From an uncultured Alistipes sp. (GTDB taxonomy: Bacteria; Bacteroidota; Bacteroidia; Bacteroidales; Rikenellaceae): a DNA stretch of 10,793 nucleotides. Location of the stretch: contig CAAFWE010000188.1 of assembly GCA_900766655.1 (NCBI GenBank), forward strand, positions 1 through 10,793, in the 5' to 3' direction. Positions 1 through 7,132 of the stretch are shown in pieces. The position numbers were made by a program, and so were the translations under genes. A model generated the notes under the pieces. That model did no database searches. It was not told the origin of the DNA and saw only the letters and a list, made by a program, of their open reading frames with translations. Within the stretch, counting starts at the first letter, position 1. Each line of letters starts with the position of its first letter.

Positions 1-38
1 GATCTACACTCTTTCCCTACACGACGCTCTTCCGATCT
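1..38. other. Illumina TruSeq adapter sequence (artefact)
   Basis: These 38 bases match the 3' portion of the Illumina TruSeq universal (P5-side) adapter, ending in the diagnostic ACGACGCTCTTCCGATCT. Read on the minus strand they give the peptide IGRASCRERV, a well-known signature of adapter read-through in predicted proteins. The adapter marks the end of an untrimmed contig. Genomic sequence starts at base 39, and the 3' end of the transporter gene that runs off this edge is missing. Confidence 0.98.
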
Positions 39-990
39 TAGGTTGCATACCCTGATTCAAACCCTGCACCACCATAATGAAGAGCAAGGCAATGCGGTTG
101 ACGATGCCATAGGCTCCGACATACAAATCGGCAGCACCCTTATCGCGAGGTATGATATCGTGAACGCCCATACCACCATAGCGGAGCATAGCGGTATTGA
201 CAAAGGCCACCACAATGGAGGCGCAGATATTCATCAGAAACGGAGCAAGACCAATGGAGAGTATATTACCCACAATCTTCAAATCGAAGTGGAAGGCCTC
301 GCGCTTGAATCGAAGGAACGACTTCTTGGAGCAGAAGTGCGACAGAGCGATGCCAAAGGCGACAATCTGCGAGATGACCGTAGCTGTTGCAGAGCCTCTG
401 ATACCCCATCCGAACTTGAAGATAAAGAGCGGATTGAGCACCAAGTTGATAGCTACCGAGGTGAGCATAATGGCCATCGACTTGCGAGGATTGCCCGAGG
501 AACGAATCATATCGTTCATACCAAGATAGAGGTGCATCGTGACATTGCCAAGCAGAATAATCTGCATAAAATCCTTGGCATATGCCAAGGTCTCGGCCGA
601 GGCACGACCACCGCTAAAGAGCATCAAAATCTCATCCAAGAAGGTGAGCATCAAGGCCATAATAGTGAAGCCGATGATGACATTGAGAATCACCGCGTTG
701 CAGAGCGTCTTCTCGGCAGCAGCCTTGTTGCCCTCGCCCAAACGCAGCGAGATGCGAGCACCAGCTCCGACTCCGACCATCGCGCCAAAGGCCGAGCCGA
801 TATTCATAATCGGCATAGTGATGGCCATACCAGCAATGGCAGCACCACCCACACCGTGACCTACGAAGGCACTATCGATGAGGTGATACAACGACGAGGT
901 AGCCATAGCGATGATGGCTGGTGTGGCATAGCTAAAAAGGAGCGAGCCAATGTTGTCGGTACCAAGTGATTGTGTTGCTGATTTTCCCAT
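39..990 (-). CDS. MATE family efflux transporter (3'-truncated by contig end)
   Basis: This is a polytopic inner-membrane Na+/H+-coupled multidrug or toxin exporter of the MATE family (MatE domain). The 317 residues present run from MGKSATQSLG to GLNQGMQP. They contain about eight hydrophobic segments and typical MATE features: TPAIIAMATSSLYHLIDSAFVG in pieces near residues 23-44, GAGARISLRLGEGN near 75-88, and NDMIRSSGNPRKSM followed by NLVLNPLFIF. Family members are about 440-460 residues long, so roughly a quarter is lost beyond base 39, where adapter begins. I chose the ATG at 990. An in-frame ATG at 1041 would add 17 residues without similarity to the family and would put the -7 promoter element (999-1006) inside the coding region. 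The substrate cannot be predicted. The gene is divergent from the glycerate kinase. Confidence 0.93.
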
Positions 991-998
991 TGCGGTTG

Positions 999-1006
999 CA
1001 AAGATA
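999..1006 (-). promoter_or_regulatory. Putative -7 element for the MATE gene
   Basis: The minus strand reads TATCTTTG here, matching the Bacteroidota -7 consensus TAnnTTTG. It lies 8 bp before the chosen ATG at 990, so the transcript would be almost leaderless. I found no good TTTG at the usual 19-21 bp upstream spacing, so this rests on the -7 box alone. Confidence 0.5.
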
Positions 1007-1038
1007 CAAAATCTATCGTTTCCGCACATATTATTGTC

Positions 1039-1056
1039 CAAATTTTACTAAATTTG
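1039..1056. repeat. Perfect inverted repeat (7-bp arms, 4-bp spacer), operator-like
   Basis: CAAATTT-TACT-AAATTTG is a perfect dyad. It lies in the 83-bp divergent region between the MATE gene and the glycerate kinase gene, and its right arm forms most of the plus-strand -7 box. An AT-rich dyad in this position could be a repressor site. It could also arise by chance, because TTTG elements on the two strands naturally make such symmetry. No regulator gene is adjacent within the window. Confidence 0.4.
1049..1056 (+). promoter_or_regulatory. Putative -7 element for glycerate kinase
   Basis: TAAATTTG matches TAnnTTTG and ends 17 bp before the ATG at 1074, a plausible leader length. The nearest upstream TTG (1034-1036) is only 12 bp away, so a proper -33 box is not evident. 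A weak purine stretch (AAAAGAAG, 1060-1067) precedes the start codon. Confidence 0.5.
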
Positions 1057-1073
1057 CATAAAAGAAGCGCAAT

Positions 1074-2201
1074 ATGCGACAGATAGTGATAGCTACAGAT
1101 TCGTTCAAAGGCTCGCTCTCGTCGAGCGAGGTGGCAGAGGCCTTTGCCGAGGGGTGGCACGAAATACTACCCGACTGCAACATACGCAAGGTGCAAGTTG
1201 CCGATGGTGGCGAGGGCACGATGGAGGCGTTGGTTGAGACTCTGCGTGGCGACTATGTCGAGGTCGAGGTGCACGACCCTCTACACCGCATAATCGAGGC
1301 GAGGTATGGCATAGTGAATGGCACCACCGCAGTTATCGAGATGGCAGCGGCAAGCGGACTACCACTACTCACCGACGAGGAGCGCAACCCGATGAAGACA
1401 TCGACCTATGGCACTGGCGAGATGATTGTCGACGCTCTCGAGCGCGGATGTCGCAACATCTTGCTCGGCATTGGAGGAAGTGCCACAAACGATTGTGGCG
1501 TGGGGATGTTTCGCGCACTCGGCTACCGATTTCTCGATGCTAAAGGCAACGAATTGGCTGGAGGAGGCGAGATTCTCGCCCGAATTGCAACGATAGATGA
1601 TAGCAATCGAGCGCAAGCACTCGACGAGTGCAGATTTGTCGTGGCGTGCGATGTAACCAATCCGCTATATGGCAAGCAGGGTGCAGCCTACATCTTTGCT
1701 CCGCAAAAGGGTGCCGACGCAACGATGGTGGAGGCTCTCGAGAGAGGGCTGAGAAACTTTGCCGAAGTGGTGAAGCGTCACAACGGAGCAGATATTGGCG
1801 AGACCGAGGGTGCTGGTGCTGCGGGAGGCTTGGGTGGAGGCATAATGGCTCTGCTCGACGGACGACTGGAGCGGGGTGTGGAGTTGGTGCTACGAGAGAT
1901 GGCATTCGATAGCATAATTGCCGACTGCGAATTGGTGATTACGGGCGAGGGAAGGCTTGATTACCAGACAGTTATGGGCAAAGCTCCGAGTGGCGTATTG
2001 GCAGCTGCGCAGAGGCAAGGCATACCCGTAATTGCGATAGGCGGTGCGGTGGAATGGTGCGATGAGTTGCGGAGTAGCGGCTTCGTTGCTATCGAATGTG
2101 TGACACCCGAAGGGATGGAAAAAAAAGAGGCTATGACCTCCGTCACAGCCAAAGAAAATGTGCGAAACGCTGCTCGCAAAATCGCACAAAGATATCTCTA
2201 A
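1074..2201 (+). CDS. Glycerate kinase (GarK/GlxK family)
   Basis: This is a cytosolic kinase that phosphorylates D-glycerate with ATP (bacterial members of this family usually give 2-phosphoglycerate), feeding glycerate from glyoxylate, sugar-acid or serine breakdown into lower glycolysis. The 375-residue length fits the family (about 370-385). Family motifs are in order: ATDSFKGSLSS near residues 7-17, VADGGEGTMEAL at 42-53, LGIGGSATNDCGVG at 131-144, ACDVTNPLYG at 191-200, a glycine-rich GAGAAGGLGGG at 246-256, and TGEGRLDYQT near 290-299. The start follows a -7-like box and a short purine stretch, and the protein begins directly with the conserved first strand. It stands alone on the plus strand, divergent from the MATE gene. 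Its TAA overlaps the TAG of the convergent PPTase gene. The regiospecificity (2- or 3-phosphate) is inferred from the family only. Confidence 0.93.
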   Translation: MRQIVIATDSFKGSLSSSEVAEAFAEGWHEILPDCNIRKVQVADGGEGTMEALVETLRGDYVEVEVHDPLHRIIEARYGIVNGTTAVIEMAAASGLPLLTDEERNPMKTSTYGTGEMIVDALERGCRNILLGIGGSATNDCGVGMFRALGYRFLDAKGNELAGGGEILARIATIDDSNRAQALDECRFVVACDVTNPLYGKQGAAYIFAPQKGADATMVEALERGLRNFAEVVKRHNGADIGETEGAGAAGGLGGGIMALLDGRLERGVELVLREMAFDSIIADCELVITGEGRLDYQTVMGKAPSGVLAAAQRQGIPVIAIGGAVEWCDELRSSGFVAIECVTPEGMEKKEAMTSVTAKENVRNAARKIAQRYL

Positions 2202-2764
2202 TAGATGAGGGCAATCGAGTGGTTGTCCTCTCTTTTTAGCCTTACCACAACCCTCTCGCCACCGCATATCGAAGCCTCGAAGGTTTCGCCATCGGCATCG
2301 TAGCTGTGGATTGTAATCTGCGTAACATAGTCGAGACCACCCCTCTGGTGATACTTGTAGAGTGCCTCCTTGGCGCACCACATCTCGGCAAAGAGATCGT
2401 ATTGAGAGGCCAAGAGTTGCTCCTCGCTCGAGAGATACTTAGCAGCCACATTGCGAAAGTTGCGCGAGGTATGCTCGACATCGACTGCACAAGGTGAATC
2501 GGAGACGAGCAGAGCCACCATCTCGCGACTATGCGATATACTAATATAGGTATTGGGGACATCGACCTGTGGCGCACCATAATCGTTGTGCGAAATCGCA
2601 ACATCGGCACCAAGCTCACGACGCACCATAGCACGCCAAGCCAACACCTCACAACGACGCTTGGCCGAGCCGAACTGCTCGACATAGCTCAAATCCTCGG
2701 CAGTGGCACTTGCGAGCAGAGTCTCCTCCGATGCAATAGCCTCAACGATGAGTCGACTACTCAT
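2198..2764 (-). CDS. 4'-phosphopantetheinyl transferase superfamily protein
   Basis: This 188-residue cytosolic enzyme is expected to transfer 4'-phosphopantetheine from CoA to a serine of an acyl or peptidyl carrier protein. The conserved PPTase signatures are all present: ISISHS at residues 74-79 (substrate-binding stretch), AVDVE at 93-97 with the Mg2+-binding Asp and Glu, and WCAKEALYK at 129-137 with the catalytic WxxKEA core. The arrangement and length resemble Sfp/HetI-type enzymes rather than the roughly 120-residue AcpS. Its ATG (2762-2764) lies inside the end of gldE, an 8-bp overlap that suggests translational coupling. It is the last gene of the minus-strand run. Its stop codon overlaps that of the convergent glycerate kinase, leaving no room for a terminator between them. 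Its carrier-protein partner cannot be told from the window. Confidence 0.9.
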   Translation of the reverse strand: MSSRLIVEAIASEETLLASATAEDLSYVEQFGSAKRRCEVLAWRAMVRRELGADVAISHNDYGAPQVDVPNTYISISHSREMVALLVSDSPCAVDVEHTSRNFRNVAAKYLSSEEQLLASQYDLFAEMWCAKEALYKYHQRGGLDYVTQITIHSYDADGETFEASICGGERVVVRLKREDNHSIALIY

Positions 2765-4043
2765 TACCCTTGACTATAATCTTGATTTTATCGATACGGT
2801 GTCCCACGATATTCTCGACCACGAAGCGGACACCGTGTGCCGACACCTCCTCGCCCTTCTTCAGGAAGTTGCGATTTATCTCGAGCATAAGGCCAGCAAG
2901 AGTCTCGGCACGCCCCTGCACATCCTCGAAGATGTCATCCTCCAAATCGAGAACTCGAATCACATCGACGATATGTGTCTTACCCTCAAAGAGATAGGTA
3001 TTCTCGTTGAGTCGACGATAGAACGACTCATCGACATCGCTTTCGTCCGAGATTTCGCCTACGACCTCCTCCAAGATATCCTCCATCGAGATAAGGCCCT
3101 GAGTAGCACCATACTCGTCGACCACAATCGCCATATGGAACTTTTGACGCTTGAAATCCTCGAGCACCGAGTTGACCTTCTTGTGCATAGGGATGAAATA
3201 TGGCTCACGAATGAGTCGCTGCCATCCGAACTCATCGCCCTTGGAGATGTGTTCAAGCAGATCCTTTACAAAGAGCACACCCTTGATATCATCGATATCC
3301 TCGTTGTAGACAGGCAAGCGAGAATAGCCAGTCTCGGTAATCACCGCTTTGACCTCGGTGAAGGTCATAGTCTGCTCCACCGCCTTGATATCGATGCGTG
3401 GGCGCATAATATCCTCGACCTCGCGCGATGATATTGCCACAATACCCGACAAAATCTTCTGCTCCTCGCTCTCGGGCTCGGTGGTCATATCAACCGCGTC
3501 GGCCAACTCCTCAATCGATATATTCTCGGCATTTGGCGTAGCCATACGCCCAACGCGACCACTTGTGCTGACCAAAATATAGGATAATGGATAGAACAAG
3601 AAACGCATTATCGTGAGGGGTTGCGAGAATAGTTTCGCCACCTTCATATTGGAGGTTTGCGCCACAATCTTCGGCAGAATCTCGCCAAAGAGCAGCAACA
3701 AGAATGTCACAAATACGCTGATGATGAGGAACTCGACCGTCGTATTATGAAACTTGAAGAGCGTATGCACGACCTTCGTAGAGCATATAACTATGGCGAT
3801 GTTGACAAGATTGTTGACCACAAGAATGGTAGCCAACAACGAATCGCTATTTTTCAGCAACTTGAGCACACGCTCCGACGCCATTGTGTTACTCTGCTTG
3901 AGTTGGCGTATATCGGCTGGCTGCAACGAGAAGAATGCCACCTCCGATGCCGACATCATACCCGATAGCAGCAACAGTAGCACCGTCACCGCCATCAGTA
4001 CTATAGCATCGGGTGGACACCCCAAAAACTCAATCCAATTCAT
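2757..4043 (-). CDS. gldE: GldE-type DUF21/CBS/CorC transporter-associated protein
   Basis: This 428-residue membrane protein has the CNNM/CorC (HlyC) architecture annotated as GldE in Bacteroidota. Residues 12-30 form the first membrane helix. Further hydrophobic segments lie near 66-90, 102-122 and 140-160, with GEILPK at 120-125 as in DUF21 proteins. Two CBS domains follow (about 213-265 and 278-332, the second with VVDEYGATQGLISMEDILEE). A CorC_HlyC domain occupies about 345-425. In Flavobacterium GldE has been linked to gliding. Many non-gliding Bacteroidales also carry it, so a role in divalent-cation transport or envelope maintenance is equally plausible and gliding should not be assumed. 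It starts 18 bp after the ftsZ stop and overlaps the PPTase start by 8 bp, so it is probably co-transcribed with both. Confidence 0.87.
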   Translation of the reverse strand: MNWIEFLGCPPDAIVLMAVTVLLLLLSGMMSASEVAFFSLQPADIRQLKQSNTMASERVLKLLKNSDSLLATILVVNNLVNIAIVICSTKVVHTLFKFHNTTVEFLIISVFVTFLLLLFGEILPKIVAQTSNMKVAKLFSQPLTIMRFLFYPLSYILVSTSGRVGRMATPNAENISIEELADAVDMTTEPESEEQKILSGIVAISSREVEDIMRPRIDIKAVEQTMTFTEVKAVITETGYSRLPVYNEDIDDIKGVLFVKDLLEHISKGDEFGWQRLIREPYFIPMHKKVNSVLEDFKRQKFHMAIVVDEYGATQGLISMEDILEEVVGEISDESDVDESFYRRLNENTYLFEGKTHIVDVIRVLDLEDDIFEDVQGRAETLAGLMLEINRNFLKKGEEVSAHGVRFVVENIVGHRIDKIKIIVKGNE

Positions 4044-4061
4044 TGTTCGAGCGGTTAGTTT

Positions 4062-5488
4062 TTAGAACAGTTTCATCTCGCCACTATTTGCCTCCTCGGC
4101 CTCCTCCTTCTCGAGCGCACTCACCTGATGCACACTTTTGGCGTTGGCAAGAGCCACTTCGTGCTTGAGGTACGATGGTGTACGCTTGCAAGCCTCGAAC
4201 TCTGCGAAGTTACGCGCAGGACGCGGGATAGGTATAGGGGAAGTACGATATGATCTCGACACAGGAGTCGTAGTTGGAGCTGGAGCTGGAGTTGCATTGG
4301 TCTCTGCTGTGGTCTCTGGTGTGGTCTCCGCTGTAGAAGTGGTCTCATCAGCGCCACCATTCTGTGGCTCCACACCCTCTTTCTCGGGTAGTTCGACAAC
4401 TGATTCCTCGACAACACCTTCAACCACTGGTTGCTTGATTGTCGTCACGTGGACATTGTTCATATCGAATCCCGTAGCCACAATCACAACCTCCATATCC
4501 TCCTCGTTGAGATTTGGCTTGATGCTCATACCCCAAATGATATTGGTGAGTCTAACATCTCCATTCTCATCCTCGCTCTTGGCGTAGTGCTGCACTCTAT
4601 CGCGCACACGATGCGCCTCGTTGAGTGTCAGACCATCCGACTTCGATACCGAGATATTAATCAGCACATCACGCGCTCCACTAATCGAGGTATTGCCAAA
4701 GAGTGGCGAGTTGAGAACCGAGTCTACAACCTTGTCGGCACGATCCTCGCCCGACTCGGTAGCCACGCCCATAATAGCATTTCCACTACCACGCATTACG
4801 GTGCAGACATCGGAGAAATCGACGTGTACCAGATTGGAGCGGTGGGTGATAATCTCGGCTATACCCTTGGCAGCAAAGGCTATCACATCGTTAGCACGAT
4901 CGAAACCAGTGCAAGCTGGGAGGTGGCCATAGAGTTCGTTGATGGCATCGTTGCTCAATACAATCATCGCATCGACATACTTACGCAATCTGTCGATGCC
5001 GCGTCGTGCCTGCTCGTTGCGGTGTGGGCCCTCGTTCACAGGCGGTGTAGTAACAATGGCTATGGTGAGGATACCCAGTTCGTGTGCCAACTCGGCAATA
5101 ACTGGCGTTGCACCAGTACCCGTACCAGCACCCATACCAGCGGCCAAGAAGAGCATCTCGGTGCCTCGCGCCTTGAAAAGGTCGCGCACCTTATCCAACG
5201 AAGCGGTAGCACACGCAGCACCACGCTCCATTCTGTTACCTGCTCCCAAGCCATCACCATCACCATACCAAGCAGAATGCGATTCTCCTTGGCTATATGC
5301 AACTTGTCGAGATCGTACTGATCGGTATTGCAGGCTGCAAGGTTTACACCCTCAATCTGCATCTCCCACATATGCTCGATGGCGTTACCACCTGCGCCAC
5401 CAACACCCATCGCCATGATGCGCGACGGTTGGCTCGATATTGTTGCTAGATCGTCAAATACATTATAACTTTCCATCTTCATTGTCAT
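4062..5488 (-). CDS. ftsZ: Cell division GTPase FtsZ, frameshifted in this sequence
   Basis: FtsZ polymerises at mid-cell and drives divisome assembly. The gene is split over two frames. The first covers 5488 to about 5267 (74 residues), with GVGGAGGNAIEHM and NTDQYDLDKL. The second covers about 5264 to 4062, with GLGAGN, GTGTGATPVIAE, VDFSDV and IIWG. Restoring one base near 5266-5267 joins them into about 475 residues. The C-terminal fragment has the GTPase core to about residue 265, a Glu/Thr/Ala/Pro-rich linker (about 270-350), a conserved-peptide-like TPSYLKHEV at 357-365, and a tail of 30 residues. Two motif substitutions are unusual: GAGTGTG for the usual GGGTGTG, and HVDFSD for NVDFAD in the T7 loop. 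ATGs at 5488, 5482 and 5476 are possible starts; I chose the first, 4 bp after the ftsA stop. A sequencing or assembly error is the simplest explanation for the break. Confidence 0.85.
5250..5275 (-). other. Frameshift site in ftsZ within a GGTGAT repeat
   Basis: On the minus strand the reading ILLG ends at GGT (5269-5267), and the next bases run ATGGTGATGGTGATGGC. The FtsZ continuation is in the frame GGT-GAT-GGT-GAT-GGC-TTG from 5264 down. One G missing after 5267 would restore a clean (GGT GAT)n series and the sequence LGDGDGDGLGAGN. No canonical slippery heptamer is present, so programmed frameshifting has no support. Confidence 0.85.
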
Positions 5489-5492
5489 CAGT

Positions 5493-7130
5493 TCATAAAT
5501 ATTCGTTCTTCTCGAAGAGGTCATCCACTGTCTTGCGTACAAAGTTGGTAAACCTTGTAATTAGGCCATCGGTCTTAGGTTTATCGCCCTTCGTCTTAGG
5601 TTTTGATTCGCCCTTTGGCTCCTCTTTCTCGTTATCGGTATTGGTCGCATCGCCATTCTCGGACTTTTCGCCACCCTCGCCTTCTTGATCTGGTGTCTCG
5701 GAGTTGTCACCTCCACCCTCTACATCAGTCGGCATTGGAGTGTTAGCACCATTGCCATTATCGTCGCCAGTGGTCTCTGGGTTCTCTGTCGGAGTTGTAC
5801 CATTAGGCTCCTCTGGAGTAAAAGCGGGTGGTGTAGGAGGCGTAGGTGGAGTCTGCGGATTATCATTAACCTTTGCGCCACCATCACCATTTGTTTCGCC
5901 AGGCCCAGGTTGCGGCGGTGCGGGGTCTGCTGGAGGGGTAGGTTGCTTTGTCTCTTGTGTGAAGATAGGTATCACATCGCAAGGTTTGTGCTTTGAGCCA
6001 TAGTTCAAAAGTCCCACCACTGCAGCGTTAGGGAACGAGACCTTCTCCTGCGAATCGTCGTCAATGCCATTGAATACGCTACCCAGGCGCACCTGCATCT
6101 TCAACTCACGAGAGAACAACACATCGATATCGTTGAGATAGGCCGAGCCACCCGTAAGCACCACGCCACAATGTATCTTGTTGGTGTACTGCACTCCCTT
6201 CACCTCACGAAGAATAAACGATGCGATATCCTTGAGTCGCTCCTCGGTAATTAACGCCACATTGCGATGGAGAATCTGTCGCTTTCTGTGGCCTGCGGTC
6301 AACACCGTAAAGCCCGTATCCTCGGGTACGCTCGATGCGATTGCATTTCCGTGCAGATGCTTATATCGCTCGACAGCACTCCTTGGTACCTGCAGATGCT
6401 CGTAGAGGTCGCTATCGATGCTCGACGCACCAATAGGCAACGACGAGAAGTAGGACAATCGACCATCACGCACGATGGCAATATCGGTCAAATCTCCTCC
6501 CAAATCGACAATCATCACACCCTCCTCGGCCTCGTTAGGCGTAAGAAGCACCTCGGGCAGCAAGGTAGGGTTGACGCAGAGGCCCTCGATACGCATTCCA
6601 GCACAATAGAGTGCCTGGTTGACCATATTAATCTGCTGTTTGCTAATCATCGCCAACAGATAGGTAGCCGAGAGTTTATGACCATAGCAGCCGATAGGAT
6701 TCTTCACCTCCTGCATATTGTCGAGTCGGTAGCGAAGCGGTATGCGCTCCACAATCTCGTCGCCACTTGCCGATGTCACCAACTCGATGCGCTGATGCAA
6801 CTCGCGCATCTCGCTCTCGCGGACACAATTTGTCGGATTGGTCACATCGACATAATCCTCGTAGCGCACACTATACACCGACTTGCCCGACACACCCACA
6901 TAGGTCGAATCGAGTCGAATGCCAAGCTCCTGCTCGAGATTCTGCTTTGCTGTCGTGATGGCCTTACCCAACTCGAGATAGTTGAAGATATCTCCATCCT
7001 TGACACTCGATCCCACATCTTGAGACTCGACTCCGATGATCGAAATAGAACCCTCGCCACGAAGACCTACAGCTAAGGTGACACGCGAAGAGCCTATGTC
7101 CAAACCCACTACATACTCCTTGTTTTTCAT
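5493..7130 (-). CDS. ftsA: Cell division protein FtsA with an extended C-terminal linker
   Basis: FtsA is the actin-like ATPase that tethers FtsZ to the inner membrane. Seen here are the phosphate-1 motif GLDIGSSRVTLAVG (residues 9-22), SHS2/1C-type sequence in the first third, phosphate-2-like MIVDLGGDLTDIAI (206-219), and the adenosine motif GVVLTGGSAYLND (322-334). The core ends near residue 390. Residues 395-521 are low complexity, rich in Pro, Gly, Thr, Asn, Glu and Asp, then Lys. The last part, LITRFTNFVRKTVDDLF (523-539), is an amphipathic helix of the kind that anchors FtsA in the membrane. At 545 residues it is about 100 longer than most FtsA, nearly all from the linker. I chose the ATG at 7130, 2 bp after the ftsQ stop, because the conserved N-terminus starts there. 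An in-frame ATG at 7145 would overlap ftsQ. ftsZ follows within 4 bp. Confidence 0.93.
   Translation of the reverse strand: MKNKEYVVGLDIGSSRVTLAVGLRGEGSISIIGVESQDVGSSVKDGDIFNYLELGKAITTAKQNLEQELGIRLDSTYVGVSGKSVYSVRYEDYVDVTNPTNCVRESEMRELHQRIELVTSASGDEIVERIPLRYRLDNMQEVKNPIGCYGHKLSATYLLAMISKQQINMVNQALYCAGMRIEGLCVNPTLLPEVLLTPNEAEEGVMIVDLGGDLTDIAIVRDGRLSYFSSLPIGASSIDSDLYEHLQVPRSAVERYKHLHGNAIASSVPEDTGFTVLTAGHRKRQILHRNVALITEERLKDIASFILREVKGVQYTNKIHCGVVLTGGSAYLNDIDVLFSRELKMQVRLGSVFNGIDDDSQEKVSFPNAAVVGLLNYGSKHKPCDVIPIFTQETKQPTPPADPAPPQPGPGETNGDGGAKVNDNPQTPPTPPTPPAFTPEEPNGTTPTENPETTGDDNGNGANTPMPTDVEGGGDNSETPDQEGEGGEKSENGDATNTDNEKEEPKGESKPKTKGDKPKTDGLITRFTNFVRKTVDDLFEKNEYL
5568..5948 (-). repeat. Low-complexity segment encoding the FtsA linker
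   Basis: About 380 bp encode FtsA residues 395-521. The first half is proline-rich (TPPTPPTPPAFTPEE region), the middle has Asn, Gly and Thr, and the end is Glu-rich then Lys-rich. There is no hydrophobic core and it is expected to be disordered. Imperfect GGT/GGC/CCT triplet runs are visible in the DNA, so length variation between strains is likely. Confidence 0.75.
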
Positions 7131-7132
7131 AT

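Noticed and set aside
1031..1160. Small minus-strand open frames opposite the start of the glycerate kinase
   Set aside because: They overlap the kinase N-terminus and its promoter, resemble no known protein and have low-complexity composition.
2119..2126. Run of eight A residues in the glycerate kinase gene as a slippage site
   Set aside because: The frame is intact through it (Glu-Lys-Lys-Glu) and the C-terminus is conserved, so there is no sign of a shift.
5251..5267. CATCACCAT run on the plus strand resembling a His-tag coding sequence
   Set aside because: Considered because adapter contamination is present, but it is the complement of the GGTGAT repeat in ftsZ and is flanked on both sides by ftsZ sequence, with no vector sequence.
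5262..5275. Programmed ribosomal frameshift in ftsZ
   Set aside because: No X-XXY-YYZ slippery heptamer, no stop codon at the shift point and no clear downstream pseudoknot are seen. A missing base explains it more simply.
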